From assembly GCF_001639065.2 (NCBI RefSeq), contig NZ_LQXO02000053.1:62001-126000 (forward strand): a stretch of 64,000 bases of DNA. The letters are read 5' to 3'. The stretch comes from Vibrio barjaei. Lineage in GTDB: Bacteria > Pseudomonadota > Gammaproteobacteria > Enterobacterales > Vibrionaceae. This document shows positions 36,434-43,932 of this stretch, in pieces. The notes under the pieces were generated by a model that did no database searches, was not told where the DNA came from, and saw nothing but the letters and a program-made list of their open reading frames with translations. Positions within the stretch are counted from its first letter, which is position 1; every line of letters begins with the position of its first letter. The translations under genes were made by a program, and so were the position numbers.

Positions 36434-36850
36434 TTTAATCCCCTATCAAATTTTGGTGTAGTGTCCAATGTTGGCCAATGCTAGTCGAGAATGTGGAATT
36501 TTCACTCGGTACTGACTGGCCCTTCCAAAGCTATAGATAACGTTTATCGACTTAGAAGCTTTAGCTTTGGAGTGAGTATTATTGACTTACCAATCACGAT
36601 AATCATGCTAGCCTCCTATTTTTCTCTTTCTATGGCACCTCCTTTTAAAGCATGACAAATAACGTCAGGTACGAGGTTTGAGGTTAGTAAACTTTTTTGA
36701 GATATCGGTTGTGCTATCCGTGTCAAATGTGCGAGTAGAAATAGACATGCCTAGTACAAAAAAAAAGATTCATGGGAACAGTGTCACGTTGGACTCCTGT
36801 CGTTATCTCATCTGATATTAAAAGTAGGACAGGATTGATACTTTTCCTAG
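36434..36850. other. Degenerate intergenic DNA with IS and gene remnants
   Basis: There is no intact gene. On the minus strand, 36544-36606 has an excellent AGGAGG and ATG but encodes only 20 residues (MIIVIGKSIILTPKLKLLSR), which resembles the start of a small antibiotic-biosynthesis-monooxygenase-type protein and is probably a gene remnant. The part near 36720-36850 seems to be the edge of a second IS3-family element. Confidence 0.4.
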
Positions 36851-37062
36851 GGTGTCCAGCCTAACTGGAGCAGAACACTAGCTCCATCTCTACCTTTACT
36901 GTTATCGAACGCTTCTTTTACCTTTCCATCTAAGACTTGGCGGCTTTGTTCCCGCAGGCAATCCTTATGGCGATGTTTAATCCAGTAATAAAACCCACTT
37001 CGCGATATGCCGAACACCTTAACCATCCGTGAAACGCGGAAGAACAGTAGGTGTTCAAGCAT
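36847..37062 (-). pseudogene. Truncated IS3-family transposase OrfB
   Basis: Only the first 60 or so residues remain (MLEHLLFFRVSRMVKVFGIS, SGFYYWIK, KEAFDNSKGRDGA), matching the N-terminal HTH_21 region of IS3-group OrfB. The whole DDE catalytic domain is missing. The frame runs into an IS end at 36851-36877 and stops. The element cannot transpose by itself. Confidence 0.8.
36851..36877 (-). repeat. IS3-family terminal repeat of a second, mostly lost element
   Basis: On the minus strand the sequence TGTTCTGCTCCAG...CTGGACACC matches about 17 of 27 bases of the IS3-type end at 37397-37423 and has the same orientation. It interrupts OrfB, which suggests a second IS3-family insertion whose remainder was deleted. 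Confidence 0.5.
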
Positions 37063-37423
37063 AAATTCATAGCAATTTACTTTAGATTCTTCGCAAAGTA
37101 GGTGGCGGCCTTTTTTACTATTTCTAGCTCTTCAGCTTGTTCCGCCAACTGCCTTTTGAGCTTTGCTACTTCTGCAGCTAATTCTTTCTCTCGTTCAGTA
37201 GTGCTGGAGTTTTTATTTGCAGATTTACGCCAGCCATAGATCTGAGACTCATGCAGAGATAGCTGTCTAGCGGCAGCAGCTACACCTACTGTTTCAGCAA
37301 GCTTGAGAGTTTCTGCTTTAAATTCAGGAGAATGGATAATACGTTTTTTCTTGTTTGTCATAGTTCACCTCATTAGTGATTTTACTCACTTAACTCAGTG
37401 TCCAAAACTTCTGGTGCGGATCA
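36878..37423 (-). mobile_element. Truncated IS3-family insertion sequence
   Basis: The left inverted repeat of the IS lies at 37394-37423 (minus strand TGATCCGCACCAG...TGGACAC, an IS3-group end). OrfA is complete and OrfB is cut after about 60 codons. Its outer end is only 26 bases before the start of the UbiD-type gene, so the insertion has replaced whatever was upstream of that operon. Confidence 0.8.
37077..37361 (-). CDS. IS3-family transposase OrfA
   Basis: The 94-aa protein has the IS3 OrfA helix-turn-helix (SPEFKAETLKLAETVGVAAAARQLSLHESQIYGWRK) and a C-terminal leucine-zipper coiled coil (about 55-90) ending KKAATYFAKNLK. Normally a -1 frameshift near its end makes the OrfAB transposase. 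OrfB is truncated here, so only the DNA-binding part can be made. Confidence 0.9.
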   Translation of the reverse strand: MTNKKKRIIHSPEFKAETLKLAETVGVAAAARQLSLHESQIYGWRKSANKNSSTTEREKELAAEVAKLKRQLAEQAEELEIVKKAATYFAKNLK

Positions 37424-37449
37424 AAGCGTTGGAAGGCTGAGGAGTAATC

Positions 37450-38865
37450 ATGCCATATAGTGACTTACGCCAATTTCTATCGGTACTTCAAGATAATAAT
37501 CAGCTTTTAGAAATTAACCAAAAGGTAATGCCTGAACCTGATATTAGCGCGGCCGCAGCTGCAGCGAACAAGCTGACATCATCCCCAGCCCTGCTGTTCA
37601 ATGATATTGCGGGTTATCACAATCGCGTGGTAATGAATGTACACGGTTCTTGGGAAAATCATGCATTGATGCTTGATATGGATAAAAATACTTCTCTGAA
37701 GGAACAGTTTCATGAGATGAATGACCGTTGGTTAAACTATCCAATTGAGCCTGTGCTCGTTGACCAAGCACCATGCAAAGAGAATATTGTTAACGAAAAT
37801 ATTAATCTGTTTGAACTTCTTTCGTTATTTAGAGTGAACAAAGGGGATGCTGGGTTCTATATTGCGAAAGCATCAATAGTGAGTCGAGATCCTGAGTTTC
37901 CCGACGACACCGATAAACAAAATGTTGGTATTTATCGCCTACAAGTCACAGGAAAGGATGAGCTTAGTATTCAGCCATCCGCATTTCACGATATTGGTAT
38001 TCATTTTTCTAAGGCGGAGCGAAACAACGAGCCACTGGATATTGCTATCACCATTGGTAATGAACCGATTATTTCACTGATGGCTAGCACACCTTTGGGT
38101 TACGACCAATCAGAATATAAAATGGCAGGGGCTATTCAACAAAAGCCTTATGAAATAATCAAAGCAGAAACATCAAATTTAGATCTTCCCGCCGGTGCAG
38201 AGATTGTCTTGGAAGGCAAAATCTATCCTAATAAGCGAGTAGTAGAAGGTCCATTTGGTGAATTTCCTGGGTCTTATTCTGGAGCGAGAAGACAACCAAC
38301 AGTGAAAGTTCATACCGTAACTCACCGCAATAGCCCAATTTTTGAGAATCTATATGTTGGTATGCCTTGGACTGAGGTTGATCATCTTATTGCGCTCAAT
38401 ACTAGTGTTCCTGTATATCAACAGCTAAAAGAAGAGTTTCCTGAAGTCCAAGCTGTCAATGCGATGTATACACACGGTATTGGCATGATTATTTCTGTGA
38501 AGAGTCGCTTTGGTGGTTTTGCAAAAGCCGTGGCAAACCGAGTGTTTTCGACCCCTCACGGTATGCCATTTACCAAAATTGTTATTGTGGTTGATGAGTT
38601 TGTTGACCCATTCGATCTTAATCAAGTTATGTGGGCGATGACCGTTCGTGTTGACCCCTTAAACGACGTACAGATATTAGATAACATGCCAGGTGTGGGG
38701 CTTGATCCAACCTCTAATCCAAGTGGTATGTCCTCAAAAATGATCATCGACGCTACAACACCTGTTGCACCAGCCAAGTTATTAGAGGATACCAATTTAG
38801 TTACCTTGCCAGACGGCTGTGATGAATGGTTAACCAAACTACAGCATATGATTAAGGACCAATAA
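37450..38865 (+). CDS. bsdC: UbiD-family hydroxyarylic acid decarboxylase, large subunit C
   Basis: The 471-aa protein aligns along its length with Bacillus BsdC/YclC and related gallate, protocatechuate and vanillate decarboxylases. It uses prenylated FMN to remove CO2 non-oxidatively from hydroxybenzoates. The conserved Arg 163 (GIYRLQV) and the Glu pair E266 and E271 in VEGPFGEFPG correspond to the catalytic Arg-Glu-Glu set of UbiD/Fdc enzymes. A GAGGAG ribosome site precedes the ATG. The small subunit D follows two bases later. The usual partner for cofactor synthesis (BsdB/UbiX) is not in the window, so a chromosomal UbiX is presumably used. The exact substrate cannot be read from sequence. 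Confidence 0.92.
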   Translation: MPYSDLRQFLSVLQDNNQLLEINQKVMPEPDISAAAAAANKLTSSPALLFNDIAGYHNRVVMNVHGSWENHALMLDMDKNTSLKEQFHEMNDRWLNYPIEPVLVDQAPCKENIVNENINLFELLSLFRVNKGDAGFYIAKASIVSRDPEFPDDTDKQNVGIYRLQVTGKDELSIQPSAFHDIGIHFSKAERNNEPLDIAITIGNEPIISLMASTPLGYDQSEYKMAGAIQQKPYEIIKAETSNLDLPAGAEIVLEGKIYPNKRVVEGPFGEFPGSYSGARRQPTVKVHTVTHRNSPIFENLYVGMPWTEVDHLIALNTSVPVYQQLKEEFPEVQAVNAMYTHGIGMIISVKSRFGGFAKAVANRVFSTPHGMPFTKIVIVVDEFVDPFDLNQVMWAMTVRVDPLNDVQILDNMPGVGLDPTSNPSGMSSKMIIDATTPVAPAKLLEDTNLVTLPDGCDEWLTKLQHMIKDQ

Positions 38866-38866
38866 A

Positions 38867-39085
38867 ATGAACTGCCCAAGATGCAACAATAGCGATACCG
38901 AGAAATTGGTCGATGCACCTAAAGACAACATTTGGTCAATTACAAAGTGCAATCATTGCCTTTACACATGGCGTAATACTGAATCAGAAGAGTTGACTGA
39001 CAATAGTGCTTACCCTGACATCTTTAAACTAAATGACGACATCATTGAAAATATGAAGGTAAGTCCACCACTAGCAAAGAGGTAA
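38867..39085 (+). CDS. bsdD: Hydroxyarylic acid decarboxylase small subunit D
   Basis: The 72-aa protein has a zinc-ribbon pattern, Cys 3 and Cys 6 with Cys 28 and Cys 31 (CPRC ... CNHC), followed by LYTWRNTE and a helical tail. Size and pattern match BsdD/YclD, which is required for activity of the C subunit in Bacillus. The start lies two bases after bsdC with overlapping signals, so the pair is translationally coupled. Confidence 0.88.
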   Translation: MNCPRCNNSDTEKLVDAPKDNIWSITKCNHCLYTWRNTESEELTDNSAYPDIFKLNDDIIENMKVSPPLAKR

Positions 39086-39159
39086 TAGTTATATCCGTAG
39101 AGTCTACACTGGCAACCGTAGACCGTTTTCACTGTCACAGCCTTGGTATTATACGAGAT

Positions 39160-39510
39160 ATGGAACTTAGTTTATCATCAGTAAGAAATACAAAAATAAC
39201 ATTATCAGTATGTAAAGCCGGTGATGATTTAAGTATGACTCTCTACGGTGGAGAGCGAGGCCATATTGGTGCTGTAACAATAGGCTTTGAATATCAAGGA
39301 AAGGTACAGTTTAAAACCCTAGCTGTGCCAGAGCATAAAGAAGCGTTTTTGACAGAACAATTAATCCAATACATTGTTCCTAAATACGCTAAAACGTGTG
39401 TTATAAGTTGTGGTATACATTGGGATAACATCAGCAAAAAAGAAATCACTCAGGCCGTAAATAATTGTATTCAACTATTGCATGATTACCTAATTTCCAG
39501 AGAGGTGTAA
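39160..39510 (+). CDS. LpdD-like prenylated-flavin chaperone domain protein
   Basis: The 116-aa protein has the pattern GDDLSMTLYGGERGHIGAV, PEHKEAF and SCGIHWDNISKKEI that I associate with LpdD, the small protein linked to gallate decarboxylase in lactobacilli and thought to help with prenylated FMN. It lies 74 bases after bsdD on the same strand, which supports a role in the decarboxylase. The assignment rests on remembered motifs. Confidence 0.6.
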   Translation: MELSLSSVRNTKITLSVCKAGDDLSMTLYGGERGHIGAVTIGFEYQGKVQFKTLAVPEHKEAFLTEQLIQYIVPKYAKTCVISCGIHWDNISKKEITQAVNNCIQLLHDYLISREV

Positions 39511-39577
39511 GTGGTGACAACAGTGGTTCGGACTGCAGTCTCTACATTCGGTGTCTAATCGGGTTAGCTACATTACC

Positions 39578-41119
39578 TTAGTTATTATGGTTAGCTAAGT
39601 TACTGATGTGAAATAACTTATCCATTGAAGCTCCTACTTCAACATTAATGCTCGCTTCTTTAACTGCCTTGATTTCTCTGGCAATCCCTTGCGCCACAGA
39701 AGGGGGAAGCTCAATAACAGAGTTGATTGCTGATTCAAGGTATTCGGCCTGCTTGTTCAACATGTTTTTATCCTTCGCATTGAAGGCAAGAAGAACCTTC
39801 TTAAACACCTCAACAAGCCGTGGTACCAAAGCTTGTGTTAGCTCCTGCGTGAGTGCTGTAAGCCGACTCGTTTCTGCCGTTAGGTCTGACACTTCTATTT
39901 GAACAAAGTCCCGCTCAACCTGAAGCTGACTCAGCCTTGCTTGAGCCTGCGCAGTATCATCAATTAACTGAGCCAGAAGTTGCTTTATGTTTTCTTGCTC
40001 ATTTAGCAAGCTGGCGTGCTTTTTTTTGGTCAGTTCTATCTTGTCCAACACAAGTTCTAACTGATGAGAATAGTAATTATAACTACGCTCTGCTTTTGGT
40101 AGTCGAGCTTCTCGGTTCATTTTCTTGCGTCGCTCAGACTGCCGCTCCGTCTCGGGTGAGAATGTTACGTTAAGCCCTTTGGCGTGGAATAGGTGCTCGT
40201 TTGCAAAATCCTTTACCATCATTTGGAAGAGCCGCCCAAAGTCTTGCGACTCCTCACGACTGAGTTTGCCGTCTTTAGGAAAGAAATCTTTCACTAAGAA
40301 CATCTGATGAACGTATTCATTCACTACTTGAATTTGACGTTTGTGCAAGTCATAGTCGCCTGTCTCACTATTTCGTCCTGAAAGAAAGTAGTGGGGATGG
40401 CACCCCGTATTCTGACCACTATTACGTTCATCATTATGGCCAATGATTGCCTGTATTGAACACTGCGGAAAGTAATGAGTCAGGAACTTATGTGTAAATT
40501 CAATGTACTCCTCTAGGCTCAGGGTGTCGGAGCTAACACCCCAACGATGTGGAACCTTGAGAATGCCTTCTTGCAAATAAACGGCATTGGTTGGAGGGCG
40601 GCTTTGAACTTGGTTATGTGCATCCAGATATGTCTCTAGCATCTTTATCCGCTGGCTTTTACGTTGCATAGTCAGCTTCGCAAACTTGTCTAAACTGGAA
40701 TACGGGACATGCCCTTCGGTATCGAGTACCGCTTGAAGTAACTCTGCTACCTCTACATTGCCTTTTCGTGTCTCACTAGCGATGGCTTTTTTGAGTTTGA
40801 GTCGATATTGACGATGCTGAGTTTGAAGTTTTTTCTGATTCTGGATACGCGGAGTAGGGGCAATTTGATATAGCAAATCTGTACGCGCTTCTTTCGCCCA
40901 AGTGTTTAGTGGTGACAATCTGTCATAACACCAGATAAGATTGTGAGCTGATAACTCGTCATTCCATTCCAGCTTTTTCGTTGGTTTAGACTTTGCTTTG
41001 GAATCAGATAAAGTGTCCCTTATTCTGAGTGAGTGTTTGAGCGACGCTTCGCATTTCAACCGACTAACAGACTGAGAGGTGTAATTTACTCGTCGATGAA
41101 AGTGATGGATATCCTTCAT
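39578..41119 (-). CDS. Mob/Pre-like relaxase with long C-terminal coiled coil
   Basis: The 513-aa protein has a conserved core GHNDERNSGQNTGCHPHYFLSG (about residues 228-249), close to the HxDE...PHxH metal site of Pre/Mob (MobV-type) plasmid relaxases, followed by a coiled coil (about 355-440) and a helical tail. Such proteins nick at an oriT and lead the DNA strand during transfer. A Tyr-rich region (NYYSHQLE) could hold further catalytic residues. It lies next to an inverted-repeat region and the integrase, as in mobilizable islands. The family assignment is by motif and context. Confidence 0.65.
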   Translation of the reverse strand: MKDIHHFHRRVNYTSQSVSRLKCEASLKHSLRIRDTLSDSKAKSKPTKKLEWNDELSAHNLIWCYDRLSPLNTWAKEARTDLLYQIAPTPRIQNQKKLQTQHRQYRLKLKKAIASETRKGNVEVAELLQAVLDTEGHVPYSSLDKFAKLTMQRKSQRIKMLETYLDAHNQVQSRPPTNAVYLQEGILKVPHRWGVSSDTLSLEEYIEFTHKFLTHYFPQCSIQAIIGHNDERNSGQNTGCHPHYFLSGRNSETGDYDLHKRQIQVVNEYVHQMFLVKDFFPKDGKLSREESQDFGRLFQMMVKDFANEHLFHAKGLNVTFSPETERQSERRKKMNREARLPKAERSYNYYSHQLELVLDKIELTKKKHASLLNEQENIKQLLAQLIDDTAQAQARLSQLQVERDFVQIEVSDLTAETSRLTALTQELTQALVPRLVEVFKKVLLAFNAKDKNMLNKQAEYLESAINSVIELPPSVAQGIAREIKAVKEASINVEVGASMDKLFHISNLANHNN

Positions 41120-41187
41120 TCTGGCCTCCAGAGAGGCCAGGTATTTCGAGAGCCAAGATAGGCTTCTCTTGCCCGCAGCTCACGTTC

Positions 41188-41302
41188 ATCTTTTGCGCAG
41201 CAAAAGTGTGACGGGAGCGTAGCGGGTTGCTATTGCGTCACACTTTTTAAGTGAACGATATTGGCACTGAAAGTGCCATTGATGACAGCAACAGTGCCAA
41301 AG
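41188..41302. repeat. Clustered inverted repeats; candidate oriT or recombination control region
   Basis: Three structures lie between the relaxase and integrase genes: TTTTGC-GCA-GCAAAA (41191-41205), a perfect 12-bp repeat AAAAGTGTGACG / CGTCACACTTTT with a 22-base loop (41202-41213 and 41236-41247), and TGGCACT-GAA-AGTGCCA (41262-41278), with AGTGCCA again at 41293-41299. Position and structure fit an oriT or a site bound by an excision factor. Confidence 0.55.
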
Positions 41303-41366
41303 GCGAGTTTAAGCGAAGGTATCATGATAGGCCTCGCTGAATAGCGCGGCTTCAAGCTCAGGGCTG

Positions 41367-42701
41367 TCATGTATCAGCATTTGCAATAACATGAGAGTAC
41401 TTATCAAACACAGCGTCATAATGAATCTTGTTGATAACGTTCGCCAGTTTACAGAGTGATAGACGCTTTCCATAACGACCATAGGTCATGGTGTTATTGC
41501 TGTGGCCCACTATTTGAGCCGTAATATGCTCAGGCACACCTTGCTGCTTAAGCTCATCAATGAAAGTGTGGTGAAAACCATAGGCGGTCGGGCGCTGACC
41601 TGCTTTCATCCCAATAGCCGTCTGATACTTACCCATTTTAGAGCAGTAGGACTTAGACCAATCATCAAATTGATTGGCAGGGACGTAACTAAACAGTTGA
41701 GTATAACCGCGAGCCTTACGTGCGCTGACATAGTCGAGGAAACCTAGCTTTATCAGCGTGTTATGAATCGGGACTTGACGAAGACTATGGACATTTTTCA
41801 CTGATTTCTCTTCATCACTATCGTTAATGGAAAAGTAATGAATACCGCGCTGACACTGTATGTCGGAGAGCTTCAATTGACAGATTTCGGAAGGTCGAGC
41901 CCCTGATAGCAGGAGTAGTCGAGATATCCATTGAAACTCTGTGTCTCTGTTTTCAAACTGATGGGTGTGAAAGAATCGGGTTAGGTCTTTGAGTGTCCAG
42001 CGCTCGCGCTGCTCATCATGTCGTTTTGAAGCTTTACTTGACACCTTCACGTCTTCGAAAGGGTTCAAGCTGGTATGGTTCATCAGTTTACAGTACTTAA
42101 AAAACTGGAAGCAGGCGGCAAGGAAGTCTTTATTCGTTTTAGGGCTTCTGCCTTGTCTCAAGAGTTCATCTCGATATCCTAAGGCATGAGCGGTGGTGAT
42201 GTTACCGACGGTTTTTTCACTCACGAAGTCAATAAAGTGATGAATGCGACTGTTTAGCTGATGTATGGTCAGCGGTTTAACCGATTGAAGCGTTTTCGAT
42301 TCGACAAAAGATGCGAGCGCATCTTTTAATGAAACGATGGCTGTGGTGTGGACAGGTGAGCTTTGGTGGCATGTCACTGTGGTCGTTTGACGGATAGGTA
42401 CGGTCGCTAATGGTTTGTGGTTATCTTTGTTGTCATCAAACGCGCTTCTCAACTCATTAACCAAGTTGTCAGCAGCTTGTTTAAACGCTAATGGCGTCGT
42501 TTGAGGCGTGATGCTCTCTATCAAGTGCTTCAGTTCAATGGCGATAGCTAGGTTACGCAGTGATGCGAGCCGTCGGTCTTTGGTTAATAGCGAGACTTTG
42601 AGGTCAAATGGGAAGCCTCTATCACGCGCACATTTAGGAAGACAGATGCGGGTATAGTAGTTATGGCTGGCAGTTTTGAATAGGTACATTGTCTGAGTCA
42701 A
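41367..42701 (-). CDS. Tyrosine recombinase / integrase of the tRNA-Ser element
   Basis: The 444-aa protein has an N-terminal arm-binding region, a core-binding SAM-like domain (about 140-215) and a C-terminal catalytic domain. Box I Arg is present (SGARPSEICQL). Box II normally reads HxLRHTF but here reads YGFHHTF, so both the first His and the catalytic Arg are changed; the later VGHS and nucleophile Tyr (TYGRYGK) are present. It would catalyse integration into the tRNA-Ser 3' end. The gene begins 75 bases from the tRNA and is transcribed away from it. The Arg-to-His change may lower or remove activity. Confidence 0.9.
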   Translation of the reverse strand: MTQTMYLFKTASHNYYTRICLPKCARDRGFPFDLKVSLLTKDRRLASLRNLAIAIELKHLIESITPQTTPLAFKQAADNLVNELRSAFDDNKDNHKPLATVPIRQTTTVTCHQSSPVHTTAIVSLKDALASFVESKTLQSVKPLTIHQLNSRIHHFIDFVSEKTVGNITTAHALGYRDELLRQGRSPKTNKDFLAACFQFFKYCKLMNHTSLNPFEDVKVSSKASKRHDEQRERWTLKDLTRFFHTHQFENRDTEFQWISRLLLLSGARPSEICQLKLSDIQCQRGIHYFSINDSDEEKSVKNVHSLRQVPIHNTLIKLGFLDYVSARKARGYTQLFSYVPANQFDDWSKSYCSKMGKYQTAIGMKAGQRPTAYGFHHTFIDELKQQGVPEHITAQIVGHSNNTMTYGRYGKRLSLCKLANVINKIHYDAVFDKYSHVIANADT

Positions 42702-42727
42702 TCCTTACGGTTAACTTTGCACCTGTC

Positions 42728-42772
42728 AGAAATGAAATAAGCCGTTGATAATCAACGGCTTATTTCATTTTA
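42728..42772 (-). terminator. Element-supplied hairpin terminator between tRNA-Ser and the integrase
   Basis: A perfect 20-bp inverted repeat (42730-42749 with 42751-42770) sits six bases inside the attachment site. On the minus strand it follows the tRNA 3' end and is rich in T, so it can replace the original terminator now at 34611. Confidence 0.75.
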
Positions 42773-42775
42773 AAA

Positions 42776-42799
42776 GTGGCGGAGAGATAGGGATTTGAA
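42776..42799 (-). repeat. Right attachment site within the tRNA-Ser gene
   Basis: 24 bases identical to 34644-34667. They form the 3' end of the intact tRNA gene, so integration preserves tRNA function. Confidence 0.9.
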
Positions 42800-42867
42800 C
42801 CCTAGATACGCTATTAACGTATGCCGGTTTTCAAGACCGGTGCTTTCAACCACTCAGCCATCTCTCC
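42777..42867 (-). tRNA. tRNA-Ser (anticodon UGA)
   Basis: On the minus strand the sequence folds as a class II tRNA with acceptor stem GGAGAGA / TCTCTCC, D arm, anticodon arm CCGGTCTTGAAAACCGG (anticodon TGA), a long variable arm (ATACG...CGTAT), T arm GGGTTCAAATCCC and an encoded CCA. It matches bacterial tRNA-Ser(UGA), which decodes UCA. It is the insertion target of the adjacent element. Confidence 0.95.
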
Positions 42868-43199
42868 GTTTTGTGGCGCTAATAATAGAGCCACGAGAAA
42901 GGGCTGTAAAGTAGAAAATTCGCTTTTGGGTACTGACTGCGTTAAATGCAGTCAAAGTGATGTTAATTTGTTCAGGGTGGTCGTTATGTGTGTGATTCTA
43001 AGAAGATTGTTTTACTAAAAGTGGATATCCGGCGAATTTTACTGCTAAATAAAATAATGTTTTTTATTGCTAAGATATTGATCTTTAAATATAAAACAGT
43101 GTTCAGAATACGCGTGTTCGCTCGAAAAAGTTTGCGTGATGAAGTGACATGCTTCAAAATAGTAGGGTTAGTTCTTATGAACTGAGATTTGAGGTCAAG
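42868..43199. other. Intergenic region between tRNA-Ser and the MaoC gene
   Basis: This stretch contains promoters for the tRNA (minus) and the dehydratase gene (plus). No convincing gene or hairpin is seen; short frames lack ribosome sites. Confidence 0.4.
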
Positions 43200-43880
43200 A
43201 TGAAAGTTGTAAAATTGTTTAAACAAAGAGCTGATTCGGTTAAGCATCAGTCTGAGCTTATGCAATGGATGTCGCCCACTATTCGCGAATATTGGACTGA
43301 GTTTGTCGACAAGACGAATCATAGCAATTTTTTAGCATGGGTCAGAGACTATCACAAGCCTGCCGTAAATGAACCACATGTAGTACAGGTCGAACCAGAA
43401 ATTGTGCTCAAACCCGCAGCACAGGAACTATTTGACGAACTGCAAGACAAGATTGGCACTGTGATTCATGAAGGTAACTGGATTCACGTTGGTCAAGAAC
43501 GAATCAATCAATTTGGATCAATTACGGAAGATAACCAGTGGATCCACACTGATCCAGAAAGAGCGGAACAAGAATCACCATTTAAGACCACTATCGCACA
43601 TGGTTTCTTAACTCTGTCTTTGTTGCCAGCACTAACAGATAGTGTCGATCCGGATAAACCTCTTTTTCCGACTGCGAAGATGATGGTAAATATCGGGTTG
43701 AACCAAGTCAGGTTCCCATACCCAGTTAAGGTAGGTAGTAACCTTCGAGCTAAGAGCACATTGGTCAAAGTTACACCGATCAAGAAAGGTCTTGAGATAG
43801 AGCGTGAAATACGCGTAGAAATAGAAGGAATCCGTCGCCCCGCGTGTGTTGCGACATCTGTGATTCACTTACACTTCTAG
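43200..43880 (+). CDS. MaoC-family (hot-dog) dehydratase
   Basis: The 226-aa protein has an N-terminal helical extension of about 70 residues followed by a single hot-dog MaoC domain. The hydratase motif is present with Asp 111 and His 116 (EDNQWIHTDPERA) and the HG pair at 134-135 (TIAHGFLTLSL). Such enzymes hydrate enoyl-CoA substrates, often to (R)-3-hydroxyacyl-CoA. The open frame begins at 43149, but ATG 43200 with GAGG five bases upstream is the better start. No polyhydroxyalkanoate or fatty-acid genes adjoin it, so the substrate is undetermined. Confidence 0.85.
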   Translation: MKVVKLFKQRADSVKHQSELMQWMSPTIREYWTEFVDKTNHSNFLAWVRDYHKPAVNEPHVVQVEPEIVLKPAAQELFDELQDKIGTVIHEGNWIHVGQERINQFGSITEDNQWIHTDPERAEQESPFKTTIAHGFLTLSLLPALTDSVDPDKPLFPTAKMMVNIGLNQVRFPYPVKVGSNLRAKSTLVKVTPIKKGLEIEREIRVEIEGIRRPACVATSVIHLHF

Positions 43881-43888
43881 TCGAGTTT

Positions 43889-43921
43889 CATAAAAACCAG
43901 CGTCATTGCTGGTTTTTTTGC
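43889..43921. terminator. Bidirectional terminator
   Basis: Stem AACCAGC (43895-43901) with GCTGGTT (43908-43914) flanked by A and T runs, between the convergent MaoC and VRR-NUC genes. Confidence 0.85.
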
Positions 43922-43932
43922 CTGCCACTACA

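Larger units (their letters stand above)
34644..42799. mobile_element. Integrative (mobilizable) element in tRNA-Ser(UGA), about 8.1 kb
   Basis: The element is bounded by a 24-bp direct repeat of the tRNA-Ser 3' end. A tyrosine integrase gene starts 75 bases from the tRNA, and beside it are a Mob/Pre-like relaxase and an inverted-repeat region between the two. There are no conjugation (type IV secretion), replication or phage structural genes, which fits an element mobilized by a helper. Cargo is a UbiD-type decarboxylase operon and a thiamine-diphosphate decarboxylase, split by IS3-family remnants. The order from the tRNA is integrase, relaxase, cargo. Boundaries are read directly; mobility is inferred. 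Confidence 0.85.

Noticed and set aside
36749..36820. Plus-strand frame starting MPSTKKKIHG
   Set aside because: Only 22 codons, inside degenerate IS-edge DNA and with no ribosome site.
34644..42799. Reading the island as a prophage
   Set aside because: There are no capsid, tail, lysis or phage-repressor genes; the relaxase and small size fit a mobilizable element better.
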